Assembly: GCF_009796845.1 (NCBI RefSeq)
Contig: NZ_CP047025.1
Coordinates: 1,426,001 to 1,490,000 of the forward strand
Length of the DNA: 64,000 nucleotides
Direction: 5' to 3'
DNA from: Cobetia sp. L2A1
Lineage (GTDB): Bacteria > Pseudomonadota > Gammaproteobacteria > Pseudomonadales > Halomonadaceae
Part shown: positions 53,770 through 62,324 of the stretch, one piece after another
How the letters are laid out: every line of letters begins with the position of its first letter
Numbering within the stretch: the stretch's first letter is position 1
The notes under the pieces: model-generated
Told to the model about the DNA's origin: nothing
The model's input: only the letters and a program-made list of their open reading frames with translations
Database searches by the model: none
Translations under genes and position numbers: made by a program

Positions 53770-55257
53770 TCAGGAAGGAAAGCTGAACTGGGCGGATTCC
53801 TGGACACTGCGTTCTGGCCAGCGCTGGGACACGCTTTTGCGTCGAGTATAGAAGCGCACAGCATCTGGGCCATAGGCATGCAGATCGCCGAACAATGAAT
53901 CCTTCCATCCGCCAAAGCTGTGGAACGCCACCGGTACCGGCAAGGGAACATTGATGCCGACCATACCGACTTCTATCTTGTCGGCGAATCTCCGTCCAGC
54001 TTCTCCGTCTCGGGTGAAGAGGCAGGTACCGTTGCCATACTGGTGGTCGTTGATCAGTGTGATGGCATCTTCGAAGCTTGCCACTCGTACCACGCACAGT
54101 ACCGGACCGAAGATTTCGTCGCGGTAGATGCTCATCTCGGGCGTGACTCGATCAAACAGTGTCGCCCCCATGAAGTAGCCGGGTGAGCTGGAGACTAGTG
54201 AGTGAGTTCGCCCATCCACTACCAAGTGTGCACCCGCGGTAGCTCCTGCCTCGATATAGCCAGCGACCTTGTCGCGCTGTGAGGCATTGATCAGAGCTCC
54301 CATGTCGTGACCTGGCTCGGTGCCCGGGCCGATGCTCAGTGCACGTGCCTGTGGGGCGAGGCGTTCAATCAGCGCATCCGCTGTGTCATCCCCCACACAG
54401 ACTGCGACAGAGATGGCCATGCAGCGTTCACCGGCGCTGCCGAAGGCTGCACCAATCAACGTGCTGGCGGCGTTGTCAAGATCGGCATCCGGTAGCACCA
54501 CAGCATGATTCTTGGCGCCCCCCAGTGCTTGGATGCGCTTGCCCTGGCGTGTACCTCCTTCATAAATGCTGCGCGCCACGGGGGTCGAGCCCACAAAGCT
54601 CATCGCCTTGACCTCCGGTGCAGCGATCAGTGCCTCGACTGCCTGGCGATCACCGTGCACCACGCTGAAGAGACCTGCAGGCAGGCCAGCCTCTTGAAGC
54701 AGAAGGGCCATCTTGTTGGCCGCCGACGGGCTCTGTTCTGAAGGCTTGAGGATGAAGGCATTTCCACAGGCGAGTGCCATGGGGAACATCCATAGCGGTA
54801 CCATGGCCGGGAAGTTGAACGGTGTGATGCCAGCCACGATTCCCAGCGGCTGATGGTTGGACCAGGTATCGATACTCGGGCCAGCGTTGTGGGAGTATTC
54901 GCCCTTGAGCAGTTCCGGCACGCCACACGCATACTCGACATTTTCAATGCCTCGTTTGAGTTCTCCCATTGCATCATCTAGCACTTTGCCGTGTTCTTCG
55001 CTGATCAGCGCACAGATCTCATGGGCATCACGCTCCAATAGCATTTTGAAGCGATACATGACCTGGGCACGTTTGGCGGGTGGCATGTTGCGCCACGCAG
55101 GTAAGGCAAGCTGCGCTGCGATGATGGCGCGTTGCACGATGTCGGCATCTGCCAGCGGCAGGCGGCGAACTGCCTCTGCGGTGGCCGGGTTCAGTACGTC
55201 TAGAGTGCGATCGCCAGTAACGGCTTCACCACCAATCAGGTGAGTCAGGGTATCCAT
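53770..55257 (-). CDS. CoA-acylating (methyl)malonate-semialdehyde dehydrogenase, MmsA/DddC type
   Basis: 495 aa, full length. NAD site FNFPAMVPLWM, catalytic Cys279 in SAGERCMAIS, and GGAKNH in place of the usual catalytic Glu, the mark of CoA-dependent MmsA rather than hydrolytic aldehyde dehydrogenases. Converts malonate or methylmalonate semialdehyde to acetyl- or propionyl-CoA. DddC of DMSP/3-hydroxypropionate pathways is of this family, but valine or inositol MmsA cannot be excluded by sequence alone. Its position between amidase and M24 enzyme argues for the final step of this cluster. Confidence 0.88.
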   Translation of the reverse strand: MDTLTHLIGGEAVTGDRTLDVLNPATAEAVRRLPLADADIVQRAIIAAQLALPAWRNMPPAKRAQVMYRFKMLLERDAHEICALISEEHGKVLDDAMGELKRGIENVEYACGVPELLKGEYSHNAGPSIDTWSNHQPLGIVAGITPFNFPAMVPLWMFPMALACGNAFILKPSEQSPSAANKMALLLQEAGLPAGLFSVVHGDRQAVEALIAAPEVKAMSFVGSTPVARSIYEGGTRQGKRIQALGGAKNHAVVLPDADLDNAASTLIGAAFGSAGERCMAISVAVCVGDDTADALIERLAPQARALSIGPGTEPGHDMGALINASQRDKVAGYIEAGATAGAHLVVDGRTHSLVSSSPGYFMGATLFDRVTPEMSIYRDEIFGPVLCVVRVASFEDAITLINDHQYGNGTCLFTRDGEAGRRFADKIEVGMVGINVPLPVPVAFHSFGGWKDSLFGDLHAYGPDAVRFYTRRKSVSQRWPERSVQESAQFSFPS

Positions 55258-55358
55258 CAGTCAGATTCCAGCCTTGTATTCAGTCGCGAAAATAGTCGGT
55301 GTCATGAAGCGTTAGTCACTCGAAGAGCCGCGCGTGCGTCTCATCAGGCGTTGCCTGT

Positions 55359-56642
55359 CTAGAACTGACGACCGAGTAGTGCTTCATCAAAGGGATAGCG
55401 CGAAATCTTCTCGATGCCGGTATCGGTGATCAGCACTTCTTCTTCCAGTTTGACGCCATCGGCTGCTCCGACTTCGCCAATATAGCTCTCTACCGAGACC
55501 ACCATGCCGGGTTCCAGCACGCCATCCTTGGAGAAGCGATCAAAGTCCATGTGGTGTGCGACCAGTGGCGTCTCGCCATGCATGCCGACACCATGAATGA
55601 TCGAAGGATAGCGGCGGTCGAGGAAACGCTCGGGAATCTTCCAGGCGCTCTCAGCGATTTCTCGATAGCTGATGCCGGGTTTGAGTATCGACATGTTGTG
55701 ATGCACTTGCTCGTGAGCCATCTGATAAAGGGCTTGTTGATAGCCACTGGGCCGACCCGGGCCGACATGGAAGGTGCGTGAGAAGTCGGAGTAGTAGCCA
55801 TGACAGCCGATAGTGTCGGTATCGAGGGCTACCAGCTCTCCGGGGCGAATCACACGATCACTGGCTTCGTTGAACCACGGATTGGTGCGCGGACCAGATG
55901 ACAGGAGGCGTGTTTCGATGAACTCCCCGCCCTGGCGAATGACATCACCGTACATGATGGCGAATAGCTCGTTTTCGGTGACGCCGGGCTTGATGGCGGC
56001 CTCTACGGCAGCAACGGCAGCTTCGCTACCCGCCATTGACTGTGCGAGACAGGCGATTTCTTCGGGTGTCTTGAGGCGACGGCAATGCAGGGTGTCTTGC
56101 ATGCAATCGAACACCTCCAGTCCTTGAGCCTCCAGCGAGCGCGCCAGATTCAGGGTGCAGCGATCCAGGCCTACCTTGCGATTACCGCCACCATGCTTCT
56201 CGACCAGTTGGGCGATCTCGATGCCGAAGGGGTCGCTCGACAGATTGTCGCGCTGGTTGACGGCTGACCACACCACCTTGGAGGTGCGTGCCTCATCGAT
56301 AGTCTCGAGCCAGGTCGAGATATGAGCGCTACCGGGATACTCGAAAAGTATCACTGGGCCTTCGAGGGGTACGTAGATGTAACGGGTGGAGTTGCGCAGA
56401 AAGTAGCCGAACATGTTGCGCGAGCCAGTGGCATAACGCTGATTGTTGGGATCAAACAGCACTACGGCGGCATAGCCTTGTTCAGCCATCATGGCGCGCA
56501 TGCGTGTCAGGCGTCCGCCACGTAGCTTTACGGGATCAAAGGCGGTGGGAATGCTATCCCCATTTCCCATCGGTGCAGAAGGTACTACCGAGAAAGAGGC
56601 GGGTTCACTGTCTGTCAGGCGTTCGAAATCGACGATGCTCAT
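55359..56642 (-). CDS. M24 'pita-bread' metalloenzyme related to DddP
   Basis: 427 aa from ATG 56642; a TTG 7 codons earlier is possible. Similar to DddP from memory: GGEFIETRLLSSGPRTNPWF, then DTDTIGCHGYYSDFSRT and HGVGMHGETPLV. All six metal ligands align (D274, D276, D286, H350, E385, E400). However, the residue corresponding to the catalytic base Asp377 of Ruegeria DddP is Gly356 (H350 plus six). A DMSP lyase function is thus doubtful, and a hydrolase on another substrate (creatinase- or ectoine-hydrolase-like C-N cleavage) is equally likely. Confidence 0.8.
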   Translation of the reverse strand: MSIVDFERLTDSEPASFSVVPSAPMGNGDSIPTAFDPVKLRGGRLTRMRAMMAEQGYAAVVLFDPNNQRYATGSRNMFGYFLRNSTRYIYVPLEGPVILFEYPGSAHISTWLETIDEARTSKVVWSAVNQRDNLSSDPFGIEIAQLVEKHGGGNRKVGLDRCTLNLARSLEAQGLEVFDCMQDTLHCRRLKTPEEIACLAQSMAGSEAAVAAVEAAIKPGVTENELFAIMYGDVIRQGGEFIETRLLSSGPRTNPWFNEASDRVIRPGELVALDTDTIGCHGYYSDFSRTFHVGPGRPSGYQQALYQMAHEQVHHNMSILKPGISYREIAESAWKIPERFLDRRYPSIIHGVGMHGETPLVAHHMDFDRFSKDGVLEPGMVVSVESYIGEVGAADGVKLEEEVLITDTGIEKISRYPFDEALLGRQF

Positions 56643-56697
56643 GTCAGGTAGACTCACAGTCAAAATGAAAAGGAAGATGAAAAGGTCGCCAAGAAGC

Positions 56698-57579
56698 TCA
56701 GTCAGCTAAGTTGTCGCTGCGCTTCATGCCTTCCTTGAGCAGTTGCTCATGGATAGGTGCCATGCGCCCAAAGATCCGCTGCGCTCGCTCGGGACGCCCA
56801 ATGAAGCCTGGCTCCTTGGCGTAGGCGAAGATCACGGTATGACGTTCGCGTTCACCACTGACCTGCGTGACGCGATGCAGTGAGTAGCGCCCGAAGAAGA
56901 TCTGCAGGTCGCCCGGTTTCAGATCGATGGCGGTGAGGCGTGAGCGGTCCCCATCAAGCACCTTCTCGACATCGGCGAAGTTCTCGCTTTCGGGATTACG
57001 AATGCCTGCGGCGTATTCGAAGCGGCCTCCCGCATGCGACTTACGGGTCATCATGGTGACGATGAATTCGTTGGTGTCGTAGTGCCAGGGGTGCTGACAG
57101 CCATCGCGCAGGACATTGACAACCAGGTCTGCGAGTGGATCTGCGTACTGATGGATCTGCTCCATGCCCACTACGCTTGCGATGAAGTGCTGGAAATCGG
57201 GATGCGAGTAGACCTGACGAATCAAAGTATCCGTACCGATGCGATCACCTGCGACAAAGCCATTGGTGCGATCATCGAAACGATTGCGCGGATGGGAGTC
57301 GGGCAGTGAGGTATCGCCGTCGCTGTTATAGGGATTGGTTACGGTCTGGTTGTAATGCGCCAGTGGCGACAGACGTTCTGTTTCTTGCTCCAGTCGCATC
57401 AGAGCTTCTTGGGGCACGAAGCCCTCCAGCACGACACAACCATCCTGAGCGAGCTGTTCGCGACATTGGCGCATCAGTTCGCGACCACGCGCTTCTTCCA
57501 GCTGATGGATGGGATAATGTTCAAGATCTAACAGCCCATCGAGAGAGGTATTACTTTCCTGCCCTTCGATTACGTGCAT
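56698..57579 (-). CDS. PhyH-family Fe(II)/2-oxoglutarate dioxygenase
   Basis: 293 aa from ATG 57579 (AGGAGG 7 bases upstream; a TTG two codons earlier is unlikely). The iron triad is visible: H166-x-D168 in WHYDTNEF and H235 in YSLHRVTQV; R246 should bind 2-oxoglutarate. Known: PhyH-type enzymes hydroxylate or halogenate unactivated C-H bonds. Not EctD, as ectoine-hydroxylase signatures are absent. Upstream gene of the minus-strand M24/MmsA run. Predicted to start substrate attack. Confidence 0.85.
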   Translation of the reverse strand: MHVIEGQESNTSLDGLLDLEHYPIHQLEEARGRELMRQCREQLAQDGCVVLEGFVPQEALMRLEQETERLSPLAHYNQTVTNPYNSDGDTSLPDSHPRNRFDDRTNGFVAGDRIGTDTLIRQVYSHPDFQHFIASVVGMEQIHQYADPLADLVVNVLRDGCQHPWHYDTNEFIVTMMTRKSHAGGRFEYAAGIRNPESENFADVEKVLDGDRSRLTAIDLKPGDLQIFFGRYSLHRVTQVSGERERHTVIFAYAKEPGFIGRPERAQRIFGRMAPIHEQLLKEGMKRSDNLAD

Positions 57580-57691
57580 GCCCAACCTCCTATTTCCTGC
57601 TCTCTGAATAACGTAGGAATAGGTTAGGGGGTGTGTTTTGATAATAGAAATGAATGGTCAAGATCAAATGCATTGCGAGGGCTCATAGATC

Positions 57692-58630
57692 ATGGATACC
57701 GACTTGCTACGTGCGTTTGTCACGGTTGCCGAATGTGAAGGGTTCAGTGCCGCCGGTAAGGTGCTGCATCGCACACAATCTGCCGTCAGCCTGCAGATCA
57801 AGCGGCTGGAGGATCTGATGGGAGGACCTCTGCTATCCCGAACCAGTCGTAGAGTAGAACTTACGGCCTCGGGTGGTCGGCTCTTGCCCTATGCGCGACA
57901 TATTCTCAAGCTTCAGGATGAAGCTCGGCAGGCGATGGGAGTAGATCGCAAAAGTGAGCTGATACGGCTGGGGACGTCAGAAGAGCAGGCCAGTATCTAT
58001 CTGCCAGCATTGTTGTCGCGCTTTGCGGCTGACTTTCCTGAGGTACGTCTGGAGGTGACGTGTAATATCAGTGCTTCACTGGTGCATGACTTTCAGGAGG
58101 GGCTGTTGGATGCAGTACTTGTCGTGCGGCACGGACCGACACAGACCGGACGCTTGTTGGGACGAGAGCGCATGGTATGGGTGGTGGCCGAGCACCAATC
58201 CATCGAGGAGTGGGATGTGCTTCCTCTCGCACTTAATTCGGAAGGCTGTATTTTCCGCGCGCATGCCTTCGCCGCGCTTGGCCGTGAAGACAGGCAATGG
58301 GACGTGCGCTATTCCAGTCAGTCTCCGACTGGTATCAATATCCCAGTAAAGGCTGGCTTGGCACTGACGGTCAAGACGCCGCGTAGTGTGCCGCAAGGGT
58401 GCCGCATTGTCGGTGATAGTGAAGGCCTGCCGCCGCTTGGGTATGTGGAAATTGAGTTACATCGCTCTCCTGGGCATGTGAGTGATGCCGTGACCGCTTT
58501 TTGCAATTATCTGGAATCGATCGTGACGGAAGAAGGAAAACTGGAGAGTTTCGGAAAGCTTAATAAATCTTCAGCGGGTGAGTGTGGTGCCATGAATCTG
58601 GAAGCCGAGAGCATTGCGAAAATGATCTGA
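57692..58630 (+). CDS. LysR-family regulator of the catabolic cluster
   Basis: 312 aa. HTH GFSAAGKVLHRTQSAVSLQIKRLEDLMG (about 17-44), then a substrate-binding domain. Divergent from the PhyH gene across 112 bases, the typical LysR arrangement, so it likely controls the cluster and responds to its substrate or product. Confidence 0.9.
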   Translation: MDTDLLRAFVTVAECEGFSAAGKVLHRTQSAVSLQIKRLEDLMGGPLLSRTSRRVELTASGGRLLPYARHILKLQDEARQAMGVDRKSELIRLGTSEEQASIYLPALLSRFAADFPEVRLEVTCNISASLVHDFQEGLLDAVLVVRHGPTQTGRLLGRERMVWVVAEHQSIEEWDVLPLALNSEGCIFRAHAFAALGREDRQWDVRYSSQSPTGINIPVKAGLALTVKTPRSVPQGCRIVGDSEGLPPLGYVEIELHRSPGHVSDAVTAFCNYLESIVTEEGKLESFGKLNKSSAGECGAMNLEAESIAKMI

Positions 58631-58699
58631 TATACCGTGAACCAATGATTCCGGGCATCAAGGTAGGTGGGAGACTCGCCACTGCAATTGAGGTGTCTT

Positions 58700-58753
58700 A
58701 TGACGAGAGAGCGACATGCCTTTACTCCCGAATTCAAACAGGAAGCAGTCAGT
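58700..58753 (+). pseudogene. IS3-family OrfA N-terminal relic
   Basis: ATG 58700 begins MTRERHAFTPEFKQEAVS, the usual opening of IS3-family OrfA proteins, which then loses similarity within 20 codons. It lies 94 bases inside the right repeat junction. Supports past transposition at this border. Confidence 0.5.
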
Positions 58754-58810
58754 CCCGGCACTGTACTGCATCGTTGAGGAGCTGATGTATATATTCGCAC
58801 TCTCCAACAC

Positions 58811-59629
58811 TCACCCAGTGGCTCCCTTCCGCGAATATATGTCGTGAGCCGCGCCTGTCCCAGCCAAGCGATCCCAGTCTTCCAGCGTTTCACCGTCCTG
58901 GGCAATACGCACGTTGGCAGGCAGCAAGGGAGGAGCCACCAGACACTCGGCATCGAGTTCGTGACTGATATGCGTCAGGTAGGCGCGTGGCGGGTTGAGT
59001 CGCGCGATGATATCCAGCGCTTGAGTGATGGTGTTGTGATTGCGAGGGGTGGTGAACGCGGCGGGGTGGCTGGAATCCAGTATCACTACATCGGGCTCCC
59101 AGCTGCGTAGGAAACGTTCGGTTTCCGGGGGCAGGCCGAGCGTATCAGTGAGATAAGCCAGCCGTGTGCCACCGTCGTCCAGGCAATAGCCAAGTGTCGG
59201 TTTCGAGTGATTGAGCGGTACCGGTGTCACCGTCAGGCTATCCAGCTTCAAGGGCTTGAACGGCTTGAGTCCGGACTGAAAGTCCAGAATGCCGGGATTG
59301 CGGTAGAGGTCCGCGCAGCCTTGTGGGTCCTTTGGGCCGTAGACAGGAATGCGCTCACCGCACCCCCAGCGCAGATGGAAAAGCCCCTGTACGTGATCAG
59401 CATGATAATGGGTGATCAGGATTGCCGCGGGACGCGCGAGCTCACAACTGTGTGCCAGATCCATGCGGCCGGCATCCAGCAGGTAGCGCTTGCCATCGAT
59501 GCGAACCTCGGCGGAACACGGCCTACGCGTGAGGCTCGTGAAGACGCGGGCCCTGTTGCAGGCTGGGCATTCGCAGCCAAAGCAGGGCACCTGGGCGCTG
59601 TCACCGGTGCCTGAAAACCGAAACTCCAT
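58811..59629 (-). CDS. phnP: PhnP cyclic ribose phosphate phosphodiesterase (intact right copy)
   Basis: 272 aa from ATG 59629 with AGGAGAG. Metallo-beta-lactamase fold: CFGCECPACN zinc site (about 16-25), YLLDAG, THYHADHVQG (about 70-79), and LNHSKPTLGY. Known: opens the 1,2-cyclic phosphate made by C-P lyase. Its last ~10 residues (HDIYSRKGATG) differ from the left copy because the repeat junction falls there, so it probably has a non-native C-terminus. Last gene of the phn operon. Confidence 0.88.
   Translation of the reverse strand: MEFRFSGTGDSAQVPCFGCECPACNRARVFTSLTRRPCSAEVRIDGKRYLLDAGRMDLAHSCELARPAAILITHYHADHVQGLFHLRWGCGERIPVYGPKDPQGCADLYRNPGILDFQSGLKPFKPLKLDSLTVTPVPLNHSKPTLGYCLDDGGTRLAYLTDTLGLPPETERFLRSWEPDVVILDSSHPAAFTTPRNHNTITQALDIIARLNPPRAYLTHISHELDAECLVAPPLLPANVRIAQDGETLEDWDRLAGTGAAHDIYSRKGATG
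58847..59593. repeat. Direct repeat, right copy (phnP-internal, ~747 bp)
   Basis: See the left copy at 45998-46745; this copy lacks the inserted C and keeps the frame. Confidence 0.9.
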
Positions 59630-59653
59630 CGTAAGCTCTCCTGACCTGCGTTT

Positions 59654-59676
59654 CCGGCACCGCGATGCGGTGCCGG
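59654..59676 (-). terminator. Hairpin between phnN and phnP
   Basis: CCGGCACCGC and GCGGTGCCGG arms (10 bp) with a 3-base loop in the 107-base gap. No T-run; may be an intra-operon attenuator or mRNA-stability element. Confidence 0.45.
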
Positions 59677-59736
59677 TCTCTCGTGCCTGCATATCTTGTC
59701 GAACCACCGAACGACTGCTGTCTGATGTTCGAGGCG

Positions 59737-60297
59737 TCAGGCCAGTGTCGCGCCATGCCCTTCGATGATATCGCTCAGTGCCGCGAGGCTTTCCGCGAGC
59801 GCTCCACCGTTGTCGATGCTGGCGACATCGGCGCAGGCGCCCATCAGCTCAGCCTGTACCTCCTGATGACGTTCCAGTCGACGTTCGATGTCGTCACACG
59901 ACTCTCGACCGCGCTGAGTCAGACGCTGACGCAGCACCTCGGTCGAGGCCGTGATCAGCACCGGCACCAGCGCCGCCCCGAAGCGTTGTCGTGCCTGGGG
60001 CAATGCCCGTCGGCTGCCGTTGAGCAACACGGTAGCACCACGCGCCAGCCATGCCTCGATTTCCACGCCGATGCCATAGTGCAATCCATGCGCCTGCCAC
60101 TCGAGGCATAGCACCTCCAGTTCACGGCGCACGGCAAACTCGGTATCACTGAGTGTCACGCATTGCTCATGGGCGCCACTGGCCCTTGTCAGATAGCGAT
60201 GCGCCACCAGCCAGTCAGGTTGTTGATGGCGGACAGCCTTCAGCAGGCTGTCCTTGCCGACGCCACTGGCGCCCATCAGGTAGATCAAGCGTCCCAT
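59737..60297 (-). CDS. phnN: Ribose 1,5-bisphosphokinase PhnN
   Basis: 186 aa. P-loop GASGVGKDS (about 9-17), guanylate-kinase-like fold, LTRASGAHEQCVTL, and RLERHQEVQAEL. Makes PRPP from ribose 1,5-bisphosphate in phosphonate catabolism. Start overlaps the phnM stop. Confidence 0.92.
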   Translation of the reverse strand: MGRLIYLMGASGVGKDSLLKAVRHQQPDWLVAHRYLTRASGAHEQCVTLSDTEFAVRRELEVLCLEWQAHGLHYGIGVEIEAWLARGATVLLNGSRRALPQARQRFGAALVPVLITASTEVLRQRLTQRGRESCDDIERRLERHQEVQAELMGACADVASIDNGGALAESLAALSDIIEGHGATLA

Positions 60298-61457
60298 CAG
60301 TGCACCTGCTTGCCGGCGCTCCAGACGCGCTGCACCAGCGGGTGGCCATCCACCTCACGGACGCGCACAAGATCGGCACGCAGCCCCACCGCGATACGCC
60401 CACGGTCTTCAAGTCCTGCCGCTGCCGCCGGATTGCGCGATGCACAGGCCACGGCACGCGGCAGGTCATAGCCGTCTGGCAGTTGAGTGATCCGGAACAC
60501 GGCATCCAGCAGCGCAGCGGGGTAGTAGTCCGAGGACAGAATGTCGAGCACTCCCAGCGTGACCAGTTCACTCGCGGCGATATTGCCGGAGTGGGAGCCG
60601 CCCCGTACCACATTGGGCGCGCCCATCATCACCGCCATGCCGTGCTGGTGAGAGGCACTGGCGGCTTCACGCGTGGTGGGGAACTCGGCGATTCGGGTGC
60701 CGTATTCGAGACTTTCCACGACGTGCTCCACGGTCGCATCGTCATGACTGGCCAATGCCAGCCCACGGCTGCGACAGGCCTCGGCGATGGCCTTGCGATT
60801 GGCGCTGGAATACTGGGCGCTGAAGGCCTGCTGGCGGACGATGAAGTCTTCCAGGCTGGCATCATCGAAACCGTGCTTGCCCTTGTAGTAGATGCGATAG
60901 GCCTCGAGGCTCGCGAACTGGCGTTGCCCCGGCGAGTGGTCCATCAGCGAGACAAGTCCGAGTTCAGGCGTGTCGGCCAGTGATTCAAACCGCGCGAGGG
61001 TGTCCGGGTGGCAGACCTCGCAACGCAGGTGCAGGCGATGATCGACCCGCGCCATGCCGCTGCGGTTGATCTCGCTCAGGGCCTCGACCATCTTGTGCAG
61101 CGCATCGTGGCGCATGCTCTGATCATCGACATCACCGATGGAGACGGCATCGAATACCGTGGTGATACCGCTGGCCGCCATCTGTGCATCGTGTGCCAGC
61201 GCCGCTGAGCGCGCCGGCCATGACACTTTCGGGCGTGGCTGGAAGTACTTTTCCATGTTGTCGGTATGCAGCTCGATCAAGCCGGGGATCAACAGATCAC
61301 CCTCGCAATCGATGGCCCCTGGCAGAGGGGAGGGCAGTGGGGTCGCGCCTTCCGCGATCGACAGGATCTTGCCGTCTCGAATCACGAGGCTACCGAGCAC
61401 CACCTCATCGTCGAGTACCAGGCGGGCGTTGGTGAGAATCTGGTCTTGGGAACTCAT
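60297..61457 (-). CDS. phnM: PhnM triphosphate hydrolase of the C-P lyase pathway
   Basis: 386 aa. Amidohydrolase-type metal site PGLIELHTDNMEKYF (about 55-69), MDHSPGQRQFA, ASHDDATVEHV, and NVVRGGSHSGN. Releases pyrophosphate from the phosphonate-ribose triphosphate. ATGA overlap with phnL. Confidence 0.93.
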   Translation of the reverse strand: MSSQDQILTNARLVLDDEVVLGSLVIRDGKILSIAEGATPLPSPLPGAIDCEGDLLIPGLIELHTDNMEKYFQPRPKVSWPARSAALAHDAQMAASGITTVFDAVSIGDVDDQSMRHDALHKMVEALSEINRSGMARVDHRLHLRCEVCHPDTLARFESLADTPELGLVSLMDHSPGQRQFASLEAYRIYYKGKHGFDDASLEDFIVRQQAFSAQYSSANRKAIAEACRSRGLALASHDDATVEHVVESLEYGTRIAEFPTTREAASASHQHGMAVMMGAPNVVRGGSHSGNIAASELVTLGVLDILSSDYYPAALLDAVFRITQLPDGYDLPRAVACASRNPAAAAGLEDRGRIAVGLRADLVRVREVDGHPLVQRVWSAGKQVH

Positions 61458-62248
61458 TGCAGTGACTCCTTGTGGGACGGTGCGGTGGCGGATGATGACT
61501 CGGATGAGACGGGCATGGCGGATGAGGCAGGCATCTCGGTACCGCCCAGCATGTGGCCTTCCAGCGGTAGCAGACGATCGGCCACCCGCGTACGTACCTC
61601 CTCATCGTGGAAGATGCCCAGCATGGCCGTGCCGCGGGCCTTGGCTTCCTGAATCAGCTCCACCACCACATCGCGATTGGCGCTATCCAGCGAGGCGGTC
61701 GGTTCATCCAGCAGCAGCAGGGGATGTTCGGCGATGAAGCCACGAGCGATATTGACGCGTTGCTGTTCGCCCCCCGAGAAGGTGCCCGGTGCCAATGCCC
61801 ATAGACGCTCGGGCAGATTGAGTCTGGCCAGCAGCGTTTCGGCGCGTTGATGGGCGTCGTGGGTATCACACCCACGGGCCAATAGCGGCTCCATGACGAC
61901 CTCGCGGGCAGAGACTCGCGGCACCACGCGCAGGAATTGACTGACATAGCCGATCACGTCGCGACGCAACCTGTGCCAGGCCTGGGCAGGCAGGTCTGAG
62001 AGCTCCAGCGCACCGTCATCGAAGTGAAGCGTCAACCGGCCGCCGGAGACGCGATAATTGCCGTTGACCATCTTGAGCAGCGTGCTCTTGCCAATACCGC
62101 TGCGGCCCGCCAGTACCAGACATTCGCCCGGTGCCAAGCTGAGTGACAGTCCACGCATGACAGCCAATTGCTGGCCGCCCTGTGCATGTAGCACGAAGGT
62201 CTTGTCGAGCGACGAGGCGCTCAGAAAGGGGGAGCTGTTGGCGGTCAT
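61454..62248 (-). CDS. phnL: PhnL ABC-type ATPase of the C-P lyase complex
   Basis: 264 aa. Walker A GRSGIGKST, signature FSGGEQQRVNIARGF, Walker B LLLDEPTASLD. A C-terminal Ser/Ala-rich extension (about 235-264) goes beyond the usual length. Associates with the PhnGHIJK core. Confidence 0.93.
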   Translation of the reverse strand: MTANSSPFLSASSLDKTFVLHAQGGQQLAVMRGLSLSLAPGECLVLAGRSGIGKSTLLKMVNGNYRVSGGRLTLHFDDGALELSDLPAQAWHRLRRDVIGYVSQFLRVVPRVSAREVVMEPLLARGCDTHDAHQRAETLLARLNLPERLWALAPGTFSGGEQQRVNIARGFIAEHPLLLLDEPTASLDSANRDVVVELIQEAKARGTAMLGIFHDEEVRTRVADRLLPLEGHMLGGTEMPASSAMPVSSESSSATAPSHKESLQ

Positions 62249-62324
62249 GATGGCCTCTGGATAAGGGGATCTTGCGCTGAGCAGTGACGCGACGGGTGGC
62301 AGATGCCAGGGAGGAATATTCCGC

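Noticed and set aside
55359-56642. Naming the M24 enzyme dddP and calling the cluster a DMSP lyase pathway
   Set aside because: The catalytic base position is Gly, and the partner enzymes (PhyH, PrpD, amidase) do not belong to known DMSP lyase pathways.
56698-57579. Ectoine hydroxylase EctD
   Set aside because: Only the general iron-binding pattern is shared; ectoine-hydroxylase signature segments and ectoine genes are missing.
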